Assembly (NCBI RefSeq): GCF_023898315.1
Contig: NC_064619.1
Span: forward strand, 500,064,594 to 500,128,593
Direction of reading: 5' to 3'
Length of the DNA stretch: 64,000 nucleotides
Source of the DNA: Schistocerca nitens
Taxonomy: Eukaryota > Arthropoda > Insecta > Orthoptera > Acrididae
The notes beneath the pieces were generated by a model that saw only the letters and a program-made list of their open reading frames with translations, did no database searches and was not told the origin of the DNA. Made by a program: the position numbers and the translations under genes. Positions 29,651-42,424 of the stretch are shown piece after piece; the stretch's first letter is position 1, and every line of letters begins with the position of its first letter.

Positions 29651-31830
29651 GTAGTTTACGTTAGGTGCTGACATACGAGGCGTAGAAAATAAGGAGGAAC
29701 ACCGTCGTCGATAGTGGAACAAGGTTGTGCATATTGCACATCCGCTGTCTTTTTTAAGGGTTGCGTTCCCAATAGCATCTCCGTAAGATTTCCGACTCCG
29801 AGGCATGTAAAGGCATTATTATATTCCACATCTATTCACTACGTGTTCCCACCAGTTCATGACTCTTTGGCAAGAATAGATAAAGGACGTGTAAGAATGA
29901 GCAACTCCTGTAGTCTCAACAGACAAAGGGGTATCACAGATGACAACGGCCCGTGGCTGATCGAGTATTTGATTCCAGAGTTACAGTTATGGGATTTATT
30001 TTCTAGTATTGACCTTCACTGCCTTCTGTAAGAATATGGTACACATTTTTTAAACAGACTGTAAAAATACATTAGGTTTAGCATGGTGATTTATAACTGC
30101 CACGGATTCTCTAAATTAATCCATGTATTGTTGATAGCTTTCCCGCAATTTCATTACATCCAGGACCCGTCACACAGGGCTCCTGCTCCCTCCAACCACT
30201 TTACAGTTTAAGAGAACACAGCAAGATGCAGCCTTACAAAATATAATTAGTATAATGCGATTATTATACTTATCATCACTACTATGATTGGGAATTCGAA
30301 CCATGTCATTGTCACTTGTTGATACAGAGAATCTGATGTAAGAGACCACGATTTAGAGCTGCGAGTAGATTCTCAACAAATTCAGTGTTTAAGATGCTGG
30401 TTGGCTAAAATTTGAACCCTCTTTAGGAGATACGAACCAGAACTGACACTGCAAGGATAACAGTTCAAAAGCTGCAACACCTCACACGCACCCGTTGCTT
30501 TGCGTTCGACACGCGCCGCTGAGTTGCGAAGCGCCGTTTGTTGTCGGCAGTGCTGTACGACATTGACGGCAGGTCACTCGAGTCTTTATCCGTAGGCAAA
30601 TCGAATGCTTTTGATAGCTGGATCACTGCGGAGAGGTTACGTCCGTAATCAAGAAGAAGTGCATCTTGGTCCCGTAAATGTGCTGAACAACTACGCTCGC
30701 AGAAAAGCAGAATGTTTTACCATTTTTAAACGACAAACTTAACACTAAACAATTGTCCATCCAAGAAAAGACACAAGATAAACGTGGGTTTAGGAAGAAG
30801 AATTTCAAAGCCACCGAATCTCAACGTGAAAACAGAGAAAGACATTCTGTTGATCGCCAAATTTGTGTCGTCAGAAGTCGTGGGGGCGACTCTTACCTGC
30901 GAACACTAGCTGCTAGTTTCTGCCGATTCGCCACGTATTTTCGTTGAAGATTTTCATCCCCTACAATGTTCTCAAGACAATAACCATGATGGTCTGACAC
31001 TGCACGCTGCCATGTGTGCAGTGTGTCCCTCGCATAACTGTGCAGTAAACGGCTTTTTCTTTATTTCCAAAATTGATGTTCATATTGTTATTATGGAAAT
31101 AAATTCGGAGCGGATAAACATAGATATCATAGCTATCCTTCTTTACTTTAACGGTCTACTTAGAGCTCTGTCTGGTTGGTAGACGGATAATCAAAATTCT
31201 CCAATGAGCACTGAAAAGATTTTAAGTTCTATCTAATAAACAAAGTAGCTGTTGAGCATAATGGAATGTAAAATGCATTTTTACTATCACAGAAATATCA
31301 GCGACAGAAATGTCGTTCTCTCAACACTTGACGGCATAGTTAACTTGTTACAACGAATGCCATACGTCCTATATAAAAGAGACCATTCCTTATTCTAATC
31401 AGTAGCCCCAGTGCTGCCTGGCCGAGGAATTCTTTCTGCGTGTGCGAGAACGAAGTGGCTTCTCCTGTCTTCTGATACCAGTCACTCTGTCTTTGTCCGA
31501 AAGCATGCGTGTAGCTTCGAGAATTCTAATGATGTCACCGTCTTCTCCATGGCCGAGCGAGGTAGTCGGTCTTTCCTCTGCAAATGCCGCAATAAACAAG
31601 ACTGTGTCGTCCCAATTGAAAAAAAGATTTGAGTACCACTCCGACTAACAACAGCGATTATATCTAGTGATTACTAGAAGACGACAAGGTATCGTATGAT
31701 TAAAAAATTGTTTTTTACTTAATAATGAAGTTGTGAATGTATACGCTATGAACAGTGTTTCTAAAATTAGTAGCACTTCACAGTAAAGCCTTTCAGCACA
31801 GTTGATATACAGAGGGTTTCACAAATCCTA
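29651..31830. other. Unassigned sequence
   Basis: No recognised gene, inverted-repeat end or SINE. A short CpG-richer tract lies at about 30478-30590. Frames at 30753-30947 and 31411-31632 show no known domain. Confidence 0.45.
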
Positions 31831-32599
31831 TTACAGACTTCTAGTGGCTGCAGGGGGGGGGGGGGGGGGGGAAATTGGTAGAGGAAGTTTTCATGAAGGA
31901 TCGATGTCCGAAAAAGCAGCGTTTGGATGCAAAATAAGTTTTCAGAATCTCCCGCTTCACACGGTATACACACAAACTGACAAGGAACCCCTTGAGCGCA
32001 AAAGGCCAATAACTTTTACGACATTCCATGTCCCGCTTATTGTCTATCAGGTAATCACAAAATTGGCTGCTAATGTGTTGCCAGCGGGCGGGATTGGAGG
32101 TATCCAATGGTGAGCACAGAATGAGGGTATGGAGCGTCAGTCGACGAGTAACTCACATCAGTGCACACAAAGCAGAACAATGGCAACGATAAACAAAATA
32201 AACACTTGCCGAAGTTTATATTTTGTCAGATAGGAACACGACGAATTTCGTAAAGTGGGAGAGAAGTGGAAGATGAAATATAGGCTTTTCTGCAAGATGA
32301 ATAATGGAATATGTGCTGCCGTATACGCTCGACAGTGAGGACAATGTACATGAGGAGCTCAATAATGAAGATACGTGCTTAACAACTGAAAGAGATACTG
32401 AAACAGGTATCGAGCCACGTAGTCCATTATCCTTGTCAGTGTGCCACAAATCCCGTCTCCAGTGAAACGTAGTAAAAAGCAACCGTTGTCCAGGGAGAGC
32501 ATTGAACATAATAATTACGTACATGGATGATCACTCGCAACAAAATAAAAAACAATTAGGAACAGATTTCAAATTATTCTGCAGCAATATGAACGGGTA
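31831..32599. other. Unassigned sequence with a 19-G run
   Basis: A run of 19 G lies at 31853-31871, next to AGAGGGTTTCACAAATCC, which resembles the outer end of some DNA transposons, though no partner was found. Open frames across the G run produce glycine or proline strings and are not believable genes. Confidence 0.45.
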
Positions 32600-33170
32600 G
32601 TGCGGAAAAACTCTACGGATATTCAAATATTCAAGGGAGAACAAGGCGCACTTGTTACAGAAACTGGTGTTTGCGCGTTTCAAGAATGCCCAGTACAGTT
32701 TACAGGATGTCCATGTTGTGACCTACTACGTTATGTACATCAAATTGCTCGCAGCATAGGTTACAATGATTTCAAGAGAATTAGTGGATGGTTGCACAAC
32801 TTCAAACAGTGCTACAGAATTGGAACACGTAAAATAAATTTCAAAATATTCACCAATTTGACGATGCGCAACAAACTACGGAGTCAGCTCGAAAATTTGT
32901 AGATGGATAAAAAAACTTATCCCATTGTTCAGAGTGGAATTTTTTTTCAAGTCGGACCAGTCGGGATTTGAAGAGGAACTTCATATGAAAGGAACATTGG
33001 AAATTAGAGGTAACTCGAGAGTTTTATCAAGATCAACTAACAGAAATCCCTTAAAGCAGTTGTATATAATTATGTTGACTGTTAATCTAAATGGTAACTT
33101 GGCTGAAAAGTTATTTACTGCTAGAAACTTGAGGTGCCCTGCCGCCTGCGATTCTTTCCCTTGTTCGTGA
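32600..33170 (+). pseudogene. Tigger/pogo-like transposase fragment
   Basis: First segment 32600-32902 contains CDLLRYVHQIARSIGYNDFK and RISGWLHNFKQCYRIGTRKI, the CENP-B/Tc5-type helix-turn-helix (family pattern G-F-K-A-S-x-GWLxxFKxRHGI). After a frame change, 32925-33170 contains FFKSDQSGFEEELHMKGTLE, resembling the first catalytic Asp tract of DDE_1 transposases (N-x-D-Q-S-G-F), and LYIIMLTVNLNGNLAEKLF, the beta-strand tract after it. The remaining catalytic part is missing. Pogo-type elements would insert at TA; no inverted repeats were found. Role inferred from these two tracts only. Confidence 0.6.
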
Positions 33171-36100
33171 TCTTGGAAGGGCAGTAGGGAATAAAGCGAC
33201 AGTGGGAAAACGGACGTAAGAAAACTACAACTATGGTATAATCACTGCTTTTGGCCAACAGCTAGTCAAAATAACTCGCTTTTGCTTGGTTCCAGGTATC
33301 CTTCCTGATTATCACACTCTCTGCAGCTACGCTTTAAAGCATAGCCAGTTTCACGATAACCTCCACGATGGACTTTTTCGCAATCAGTTGCATGCCATTA
33401 CATAAAGTTCTGGTCGCCTCGTTACACGATTGTGACTTTTTACGCTTCTTTATGAGTGGATACCTACCTGAACGTTATGCACGGTTGCTAACTCCCAAGA
33501 ACTTCGCCTTAGATTTCTGCACCTCACGGACACTTATTTTCTGTCGCCCTCCTGATACAAATTGTTAACACGACACACTATTGTAAAGGGAATAGTCACC
33601 AACACGCAATCGTGGATGCCTAGGTGGCGGCTAAGGTCGGGCCATATTTGTGTTGGCGGCTGATATCAGCTTTGCAGGAGCACGTGGAGAGCCAGTTTCA
33701 CAGTATCCACTACAGATAAGGATTACCCCTTGACTTCCACCGGCCGCTAAGATGACCGCGTGACCGGGAAAACCCTTCCATTGGACAGCACAATGGCTGC
33801 TCGTTTCTCATGGCCGTTTTTCGAGTCCAGTGCAAAATTATAGCTTACCCCAAAATTAATAAATTTTGAAACGGAAAAGATGGACGAGTACAGTGTGAAG
33901 ACACGCCTTCGATATCCACATTAGTTTATAAGTTATTGTAAGTTAAATGTTACAAATAACTCCTTAACTGTAAAAGCGAGTATCTCGGCAACTCGTTATC
34001 CGATTGCAATGAACGAGGTGTCTACGTATACATGTAATAGAATTGTATCGTACTGTGATAGCAGATTTACTGAAATTACTCACATATTCAAATGTGGGGC
34101 CGAAAAGTGGACTTCACGAGTTAAAAACAGCTATTCTTACTAAATAAATAGAGAAACATTAAAAATAACAGCAGTAGTGTATATAAGAAATCATTTAATG
34201 TATAATTCAAATTGTTTCTTACTATTTATTCTTGTAAATCAGAACGTGGAGGAAAACCATAGACATTATTGTTTGTAAATAAAGTATGGTAGATAAAAGA
34301 AAACTAATAACAGCGTAAGATTTTTCGGAAAATTTCTGGGTGATTTGATGTATCATATGTGCTTACAAGGTTAAAATTCAGAATTTCAGCAATTTTCGTG
34401 TTGAGTAGTTTAACTGATTTCAGTGGTGCTTGGCCGAGGTTTCGTAGGTGAACAGTGGCAATTTGAAGGGGAACCTAGGTTCGGACGCCGCTGGAGGCGG
34501 TCAGGCAGTTTAGAAGAAAGTTTTATCTGATGAGCGCTGAAGTAGCTGCTAGTTCACGTGTGTGAATTATTCAGAGTTCCTGCTTTCGAACATAGGTATT
34601 TTCCGGCATCTGATGAACTTGTTACCTTTCGTGTTGCATATGTCACAAGCCCCAAAAGGTTTTAGTGTGACGCAATTGTGGGAATTTTAGTTTGAGATGC
34701 TGTGGAACTTTAACGGTTTTCTAAAGATAACTCACGTAATTAATCATGGTTTATTCAGTCCAAAATCTTCGAGACACTCGCTGAGGCTCTGAAATTAATG
34801 TATTGTGAACGGCGACTTTTGATTTTTTATGTTATTATTGGAAATATGCCTGAATTTTTGGAACTTTAAAAAATACGTTAGTGCGTCCATGATTTTTGCA
34901 TAGCAATTCCTTACTGCATTTATATTACTTTTGAGGATCATGGGGTACATTGTGACGAAGTGAGTTGGCGTCCCATGGACGAACTTGTACGTTCAACCAC
35001 ATTTACGGGGACCCATTGAAGTGTTTGTGCTGTGTAATGTGTGGGCAAATCTTTAAATGTAGTATCACGTGTGGGCTCCGCACTGACATAGAACTCCTGA
35101 ACAATTTAGAACTTTGATTTGCGGAGAGTGATGAGAGAGACTATATTTCATTTCGTCATCCACACTTTCCCATACACGCCGTACAGTCGCAACACGTTGA
35201 GCCATTAGCAGCTAATATTTTTTCCTGTGATAATTGTTAACACACCACTTTCAAGTGAGCCTTACTAAAGATTGGACTTGCGACCTCATACTCAATGGGT
35301 TCCTCGCGAGGAGAGTTCACCGTCAGCAGTCCCTGTTGGAAGTGCGACAGCATATACCACTTAGGTCCAAATACAACAGCGGCCGCGAGAAATTAATACT
35401 AGGAGGGTATACCGTGTTGCTCCACGGACTCTTGACTTGGACGTTATTCGTCACGTATAAGAGAACGCGACGAGTACATGCCACATTGCCCATGCCATGG
35501 GCTGCTCTAGAGCACACAGGTCGGGGACCATTGTCACCACTGTGTCTCTAGAAATAACATCAGAAACGCCCTAAACAAATTAAAGGCGTCCTGACTGGGA
35601 TGCCTTGGTTGAAATGTGTTGTCGGTGTAGGCCTCACAAATCCGAGACATAGACACGTGCTGTATTCGGCGTCTCGGTGCTAACCTTTGTGGTGAATTCC
35701 CCGCACAGAACTTATTCTTAATCATTAATAAGAGAAAAAGATGGCCGCCTGAATTTCTACAGTGAAAGTCACGGGAGTTTTGGTATTTTAATTCTTTAGA
35801 GATCCGCTCGTACTTGGCAACGAAGCAATGCTCCATCTGTCTGGAAAGGAGAATCTAGACAATTCGCTCCATCAGAATACCGAAAATGCGCTAGGAGTCC
35901 TAGAACATTGCAAGACTTATCTGAGATACAAGTAATCTAGCAAATCGCAAATACTTGAATACGTCGGAGAACTAGCTAATGCCATAGTTGAATGAGGACA
36001 GTAATGCCCACACATTCTCACCACCAAAGAGATTTACAAGGGTACCTCAATCATAGTGTGATAGATGAGTAGTACAAAGGACAGAGAAACGACGCTCTCA

Positions 36101-36384
36101 TGTCGTGGCCCCTTTGGTACCTCGATATTGTCTGATGCGATTTCTTCCTGGGGGCTTTCCGAAGCACGCCGTTTCACACCACTTTTGTTCGCAAATCCTC
36201 AGGATTTTTTAAGTGTTATTACCACTGCAGTAACATGTATTGAGTGTGATACGATACGCTGCCTTCTGGAACTCTACTAGTAGCACGGTTATGACGAGAG
36301 CTGTTCTTACTCCAGCACATAAACACTTGCCTATACTTTCTGAATGTCAAGTTTACTACAACTCTTTGCTACTCGCAGAACGCA
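33171..36384. other. Unassigned sequence
   Basis: About 3.2 kb with no recognised gene, transposase motif or SINE. Long runs are AT-rich. Short frames (33368-33568, 35234-35551, 35534-35836) show no known domain. It may hold old repeats beyond recognition by eye. Confidence 0.45.
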
Positions 36385-36590
36385 CTGGGTGAGTTGGCGC
36401 TGTGATAAAACACTTGACTCGTGTTCGTGAGGGACTTCAAATACTTATCCGCCAATCCGGATTCTGGTTTTTCGTCATTTTCCAAAATCACTTAGCGGGA
36501 TAGTTTCTTTGAAGGACACGACCTATTGTCTTCAACAATCCGAACTTGTGTTCTGAGTCTCATAACATCATCGTCGACGGGATGCCTTTA
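36385..36590 (+). mobile_element. Degenerate tRNA-derived SINE (family 2)
   Basis: GGGTGAGTTGGCGCTGTGAT, ACACTTGACTCGTGTTCGTG and CCGGATTCTGGTTTTTCGTC follow, with many changes, the copy at 37023-37261 (GAGGTGGCGCAGTGGTTAGA, ACTCGCATTCGGGAGG, CATCCTGATTTAGGTTTTCC). No target duplication found; old copy. Confidence 0.65.
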
Positions 36591-37022
36591 TCTTCATTTA
36601 CTGTCTAGTTACAACTCATAACATCCCTGCGCGGCTCCACAGACTTCTTGAGTACAACGAGATTTGTTCCCTCCATGACGTGAGGCGCAATTTGATAGTT
36701 AGTTACCCAATTGGTAGTGATTTATGTTTTGTAAATAACGATATATATACTATGGGGTGGGAATCGACCCTGCAAAGGTGTCCGTTCGTGTGTCACGAAA
36801 CAGAGAGAGCGTAATGAATCCAGGAAGAGATCCAAGAGATAGAGACGATCCCAAAAAACAAACTTTATCGGGAGAAGGTACTGACTACACAGTCATCAAT
36901 ATAATCTGTCGGTCCGCTGGATTAATTTGAGTAATGAATATACTTACTTTAGTACGAGGATTTGGACCCTAGTGCTGTTAGTGTCAGTCCAGCTCTTAAC
37001 GAACGTTAAGGACTTCTGACGG

Positions 37023-37261
37023 ACCGAGCGAGGTGGCGCAGTGGTTAGACACTGGACTCGCATTCGGGAGGACGACGGTTCAATCCCGCTTCCGGCCATC
37101 CTGATTTAGGTTTTCCGTGATTTCCCTAAATCACTCCAGGCAAATGCCGGGATGGTTCCTCTGAAAGGGCACGGCCGAATTCCTTCACCATCCTTCCCTA
37201 ATCCGATGAGACCGATGACCTCGCTGTCTGGTCTCCTTCCCCGAAACCAACCAACCAACCA
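37023..37261 (+). mobile_element. tRNA-derived SINE (family 2), full length
   Basis: Head ACCGAGCGAGGTGGCGCAGT with A-box GTGGCGCAGTGG and B-box GGTTCAATCCC, body GATTTCCCTAAATCACTCCA, and a tail of CCAA repeats (AACCAACCAACCAACCAACC type, 37246-37261). Target duplication ACTTCTGACGG at 37012-37022 and 37262-37272. Family differs from families 1 and 3 in head, body and tail. Confidence 0.92.
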
Positions 37262-37272
37262 ACTTCTGACGG

Positions 37273-38639
37273 TAAAAGATGATACTATCAGAAACGATGG
37301 CATTTCCTATCGAGGTCACTCTGCAAGGAAAAAAATACGAAAAAGTTCAGAAATAATGCTCATTTTTTTACATGGTTGCGCTGTTTAAGATTTTCCTGGA
37401 TTAATAATTGTGTCGTTGCATAGATCGGGTAACTGAGTGTGCAAAATTTCGACGGAACATTTGGTCATTACGCTTAGGGGATAATGCTACTGTCACTTAC
37501 AAGTTGGGTACTTTAGGACTAAAATTTGGAAAAGTAGGTATTGGGACCAACAATGGAATTCAATGACGTAAGGAGAGTGAAAAAAAAATACGGCAACAAA
37601 ATGGAAAAGTGAGAGGACCTGTCTACTTGTATAGACTAGTTCCCGCATTGGTCTGTACATTCCAATTTTTATAACATTGAAAATGACACTTGGTTACAAT
37701 CTCGAGGGCTGCAATTTTGCATCAAGTGACGTCCATTCAACCAGTGAAAGCAGATACGAAATTTGAAGAATCTTAGATGATTTCAGCTGCGAAGTAATAA
37801 GATCTAATAGTAGGAGAGAGCTAGAAAACGAAATTCGTACCTGCCTGTATGGTTAGGAAAGAGAAAAATTTAATTCCTCACCACATAGCTGACGCTTAAC
37901 GATGGCAAGCTTTTAAGAACCATACAGGCTCGTTTATCGGCTCCAAAGCTGCTTGAAACTAATTACATTTTCTTCTGGGTTCAATGAAGCGTCGCAATAT
38001 GATTAGCGCCGTCAGGTTTATGTAAAATTTAAGATTACCTAACTGCTACAAGCGCTGCACGGTCAATTACTCGCGTAACAAGAACATCACAGTTAATTTA
38101 CAGAGATTCAGTCATGTGAAGGCTGCAAAAGCAGTTGCAATGTGCTGCACGCCGTGTGAGGATTGTAACTCTAACATAACCGCTTAATTGAATCACGCAC
38201 TCGGCATCGGTATATGCAACGCCAAAGACGATCCATATGTGAATCTACAACTAACAGTTGCGAATGTCACTGTGCTGGATTCACAGAATTAGAAACTTTG
38301 TCCCACTGCCCCCTCGTATGCCCCATTTGGAATCATGATACACAATTCTCGTTCATTAAATTTGAGACAATAATGTGTTAGGGATTAATAAAATATCAAA
38401 AGCATATCAAGGAACAATGACTAAACAGTGAAAGTAGTTGACAGTAGTTACATCAGAGCGCAGAAAAACACAAACATTAAAGATGAAGGTGTGTTAACAC
38501 CCCATACCTACGTCACCATCTGCTGTTAACTCCTCTTAGTTTTAAACTCTCACTTGCAGATAACAATAAGCTAGGAACTCTATTACATCATGACGCAAAA
38601 ATACTTAAGAAAAAAGTCGGGAACGTAAAAGATACGTTT
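37273..38639. other. Unassigned sequence
   Basis: AT-rich, with no recognised motif, inverted repeat or target duplication. Confidence 0.5.
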
Positions 38640-38960
38640 CTGTTAATCCATTGTGGACGTGGGACAGCGGCTGGTCAAATATTTAACAAGGAAATTCGCC
38701 AAACAGCCGCGCAGTTCGAGAAGTTATTTTATTTTGTTTACACAGACGGCAGTCAAGTCTTCGAAGGAAGCACTTGAGAATTTACGACATCGAGAAACAG
38801 ATGGTCTCAGTATGTTAACATCGATAATATTTAAGAGCTGCATATGGGGCCTGAAAATGGCATATTGAATTGCCGAAACTGGTAGAGAAAACAAAATAAA
38901 ATAACTTCTCAATTTGCCCTGGTGTTTGACGAATTTATTTGTTAAATAGAAGACACCTTG
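38640..38960. mobile_element. Inverted-repeat MITE, copy A
   Basis: Left arm about 38670-38742 (CTGGTCAAATATTTAACAAG, GAAATTCGCCAAACAGCC, GAGAAGTTATTTTATTTTGT) is the diverged inverse of right arm about 38885-38955 (ACAAAATAAAATAACTTCTC, GGTGTTTGACGAATTTATTT). The loop holds GGGGCCTGAAAATGGCATAT. No coding potential, so it depends on a transposase from elsewhere. A second copy lies at about 57660-57900. The 158-codon minus-strand frame at 38724-39200 is a by-product. Confidence 0.7.
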
Positions 38961-39339
38961 CCAAAGAAACTCGCGAACTGTAAAAATCATATACTTGATC
39001 CTGGGCAGCTCTAAGATATTTGCATTTATATGACAGTTATATGTGGTACATAGTGTAAGCAGACTTACCTTTTTGTTATTATACATACAGTTGTCAAGTG
39101 ATAACAAACGATGTACATACAGTTGTTTGTACCTCTGTATTAGATAACGCTGGCGATGGGTTATACATCCAGATACCGGTTTGACAAATGAACATTTCAA
39201 TTGCAGCTCATGGTGTGTAGAAGATGTTCTTTAATAAGCCGGTGAACTGTTTTGGAAACATAGGCAAAAGAAGAAAAAAGTTTCTTACATAGACAATCAA
39301 TTTACAAAAGTTTATTCAGCCAGGTTATTGTATGACCTT
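38961..39339. other. Unassigned sequence
   Basis: AT-rich, with ACATACAGTTGT twice at about 39083-39094 and 39115-39126 as the only repeat seen. Confidence 0.5.
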
Positions 39340-39770
39340 GACTGAATTACCATTTCTTCTCTTTGTTCCTCTTCTTCTGCGTCTTTTCTTGGCTTAGTTT
39401 TACCGACCCTGTATTTCGTTCTCTGTCAGCTCTTTTACCCTCTGGTCCTCTCGAACGCAGTCCGCCCACCTCCTTTTAGGCCTTCCTCTTTCTACTCCCA
39501 TCTCCATTACTCTCCTTGCAACACGACTTTGCACTCATACCACTGGAATCTTATCCCCCCACTTTCTTGGACACGTAAACATCTCTTACGGTACCTCGTA
39601 TTTACTCATTTGCGATCCTGTCCTGATGATTTCACATATCCACCTGAACTTCATCTCAGCTACATCTCAATTGTACTGATTTTTGGTTTCGCCCATTCTC
39701 TGCCCCATACAGTAACTCTGCTCCACGACTTTATAGAGCTCTTCGTGGGTGACTGTCTACAACTGTTAGA
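39340..39770 (-). mobile_element. LINE 3'-end remnant, other family
   Basis: Minus-strand pieces in order resemble the end of a LINE reverse-transcriptase protein: CMGQRMGETKNQYN near 39690, MKFRWICEIIRTGSQMSKYE near 39600-39660, then VARRVMEMGVERGRPKRRWA and DCVREDQRVKELTENEIQ near 39400-39530. The G-R-P-K-R-R-W block is a common signature near the C-terminus of these LINEs. Stops interrupt it. Clade not assigned; different from the LINE at 17786. Confidence 0.55.
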
Positions 39771-39835
39771 TAGTTTGAAAAAAAAAAAAAAAAGTGTATT
39801 TGCGCCTTCAGCTGTACAACGGTATCTTTATCCTC

Positions 39836-40285
39836 TAAAAGTTTCGAATATTACAATCATCTTCACAGGAGAAGAAAAAAGTTCATCAATGGATAATGCA
39901 TACAATTTCGTCATAAATGAACCAACCAAATTTAGAACATATATGATTGTCATAACAGTCTGTATTGACACTGTCCATATAAAGGCGCTGGGCGTTGGCA
40001 CAATTACAGTAGTACAAACTTGGAGGTAACTTCATACTTAAAAACTAACAATTAACTTACTAAGTGCGGAGCTATCACAAAGAATGCGCCACTGTAATTA
40101 CACCGAGGCACAGCGCATTTATATGGACTGTGGTGAGAGAGAGTATTATGTCAATGATATACGTTCTACATTTGGTTGGTTCATTTGTGACGAAAATTTA
40201 TCCTTTGATGCACACTGTTTTTATCCTTTGATGTACGCTGCTTTTGTCCTGTGAAGATGATAGCAAAAATCTAAACTGGTAGGGA
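39836..40285. mobile_element. Long inverted-repeat (foldback) MITE
   Basis: Left arm about 39836-40015 and right arm about 40090-40285 are inverse copies for about 180 bp. Left blocks: CATCTTCACAGGAGAAG, TCGTCATAAATGAACCAACC, GTCCATATAAAGGCGCTGGG, CAATTACAGTAG. Right blocks (inverse): CATCTTCACAGGACAAA, TCGTCACAAATGAACCAACC, GTCCATATAAATGCGCTGTG, TAATTACAGTGG. The unique centre is about 75 bp. No coding capacity. Target duplication not identified; outer limits approximate. The 166-codon frame at 39529-40029 is a by-product. Confidence 0.85.
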
Positions 40286-40327
40286 GTAAGCGTAAAATTG
40301 TACAGCTGATGCCATAAATATGGTTTT

Positions 40328-40531
40328 GGTTCAAATGATTCAAATGGCTCTGAGCACTATGGGACTCAACTTCTCAGGTCATTAGTCCCCTAGAACTTAG
40401 AACTACTTAAACCTAACTAACCTAAGGACATCACACACATCCATGCCCGAAGCAGGATTGTAACCTGCGACCGTAGCGGTCTCGCGGTTCCAGACTGCAG
40501 CGCCTAGAACCGCACGGCCACTTCGGCCGGC
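40328..40531 (-). mobile_element. tRNA-derived SINE (family 1)
   Basis: Full-length minus copy with inverse tail TTCAAATGATTCAAATGGCT, inverse B-box GGATTGTAACC (one change from the consensus) and head ending GGCCACTTCGGCCGGC. Target duplication TATGGTTTT at 40319-40327 and 40532-40540. Confidence 0.93.
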
Positions 40532-40889
40532 TATGGTTTTTTCCATATGTATTTTGTCATAGGTGATTACAGATTTAATTGAATAAACATTTGTAAATTA
40601 AAATATTAAGATTATTGATTTCTATATCAGACGATATGTGAGAGAATCCTACATGTCCACTCGACAGCTACAACCTTCGCCACAAATATACCTGCATAAA
40701 ATTGAAAGGACTTCAAGTTAAATTAGCAAGTACGTATTTCTAGTCACATATTCGATAGAAGTTTTAAAAACCTGCTTTTATTTCATGTCATTTAATTAAC
40801 ACAAATCAATAATAATACGAAGGCAGTACCTTGCTGTACGTCGTCTATATTGTTTTGTATCTAAAACGTTTATGCCTTGGGTGGTTCAT

Positions 40890-41040
40890 ATCTCTAGCCG
40901 GCCTCCCAGATTTCAGTTTTCCACGATTTCGCTAAATCTTTCCAGGTGAATGCCACGACGCTTCAAGGGAGCAGCCGATTTCCCTCACCTTCCTTTCCCA
41001 ATCCGAAACTGTTCTCCAACGCTAACGAACTCGTCGTTTA
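40890..41040 (+). mobile_element. Degenerate SINE (family 2), 3' part
   Basis: CCGGCCTCCCAGATTTCAGT, TTTCGCTAAATCTTTCCAGG and CCGATTTCCCTCACCTTCCT parallel the body of the family 2 SINE at 37100-37230. Head missing. Confidence 0.7.
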
Positions 41041-42424
41041 AGAAACGTTGTTCTCTAATATTCCGTCCACTACTACGAAGAAAAGGTAGTGCCATTTTTC
41101 CAGTATATTGTTCTCACACGATGCTTCTTTCCTTGCCTTTTCTTACGTATTCAGTGATTCGCATTTTCCAGGGTCTAAAATAATTTGTTGACTTCATAAA
41201 TTTACTTTTCCACCTGTCCGTGAGCAAAATAAATGGTACAAGAAGACCAAATTAACCTGAACTTGGGCGAAATGCACTGTGCAATGCAGTAACAAAAGAA
41301 TATTTGTGATTAAACAATGTTTTCTTTCATCCTCTGCGTTTCCTTTCATTCGTTACTTACATTATAGAAGAAAAAGAAATACTTAAATTATGATTATTGA
41401 TCATGACTCTTGTTGTTAAAGTTTTGGAAGAAGATGTAAGTAAGACATCTAACGTGCATAGGCGTCTGCAAGTGGTAGAGCTGGGGAAGGTGGCAAGAGG
41501 GGTTGCGAATTTGAGGTACAGACTTTTTTCGATTACAGGATTTCCTGTTATTTTACTACATGACAGATATAGGATTGCCGAATGCGAAGGGAAATAGTGT
41601 GGCTTTAGCAATGACTGTATAACTTATGTTTGCTTGGGTTTTAGGTTGGTCAAGGGGAATTAAGCCCTTTGTGCGGCAATGGTTTTGTCGCAGTCCTGCA
41701 TTCGTAGTGAATGTGGAGATTTACAAAACACTGCGAAAATAGTCCCCAATACATTCCCTACCACTTCCTGGTACAACCCTTATGGAGCAGAAGAAATCGA
41801 TCAATCCAACGCGCTGGCACGCGGATTCTAACGCCTATTCTCAGCACAAAATAAGCATGGCTGAAATCTACCTGCCAAGCATACGTCCCTAAATCCAACA
41901 ACGTCTTGCTGCAGCACAACTTAATCATCGCAGTCATTTAAGGTTTGTTTGTGGTAAAAGAAGACCCGCCACGGCTAGCTAACACCACATTCTGTTATAC
42001 AGTCGCCTACTGACCGTAGTACACTCTGTAAAGCGTGATTTTCCTGAACAGTTGGTGTGTTCATCTTTATTTCAGCTAAGGAACCAAATGCATCAATGGA
42101 ACAGAAAAAATACAATTCTCTGCGCTGGAAGAGAGGGGGGAAATGAAAGATTTCAGGGTAGGAAACTTCTCCACTCCAGGAATCTGGACCTCTGATTGCA
42201 CGGAATGCAACACATCTCATTATTCAGGTACAAAGGTATCAATTCAGCGGTACAGCAGTCAAGTGAAAATAGTGAAATACGACTATCATCTTAGATCAGT
42301 TCACCAACCGCACACTGTTACGATTTGGCTGATCTGGCCAATCAGAGGTTGTTTTAGGTTTCCCACACTGGTCCAGACAACTCAAAAAATGTAGCTTTCA
42401 AAACAGATTTTTTTTAACTTTAAG
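41041..42424. other. Unassigned sequence
   Basis: No recognised gene, end or repeat. Open frames at 41357-41611 (minus) and 42143-42394 have no known motif. Confidence 0.45.

Noticed and set aside
31853..31871. G run as a telomere-like or quadruplex-forming site
   Set aside because: A plain homopolymer may form quadruplex in theory, but nothing else supports a function and such runs are error-prone in assemblies.
38724..39200. 158-codon minus-strand frame
   Set aside because: Overlaps the inverted repeats of a MITE and has no domain; a product of repeat sequence.
39529..40029. 166-codon plus-strand frame
   Set aside because: Runs from the antisense of a LINE remnant through a poly-A tract into a MITE arm.
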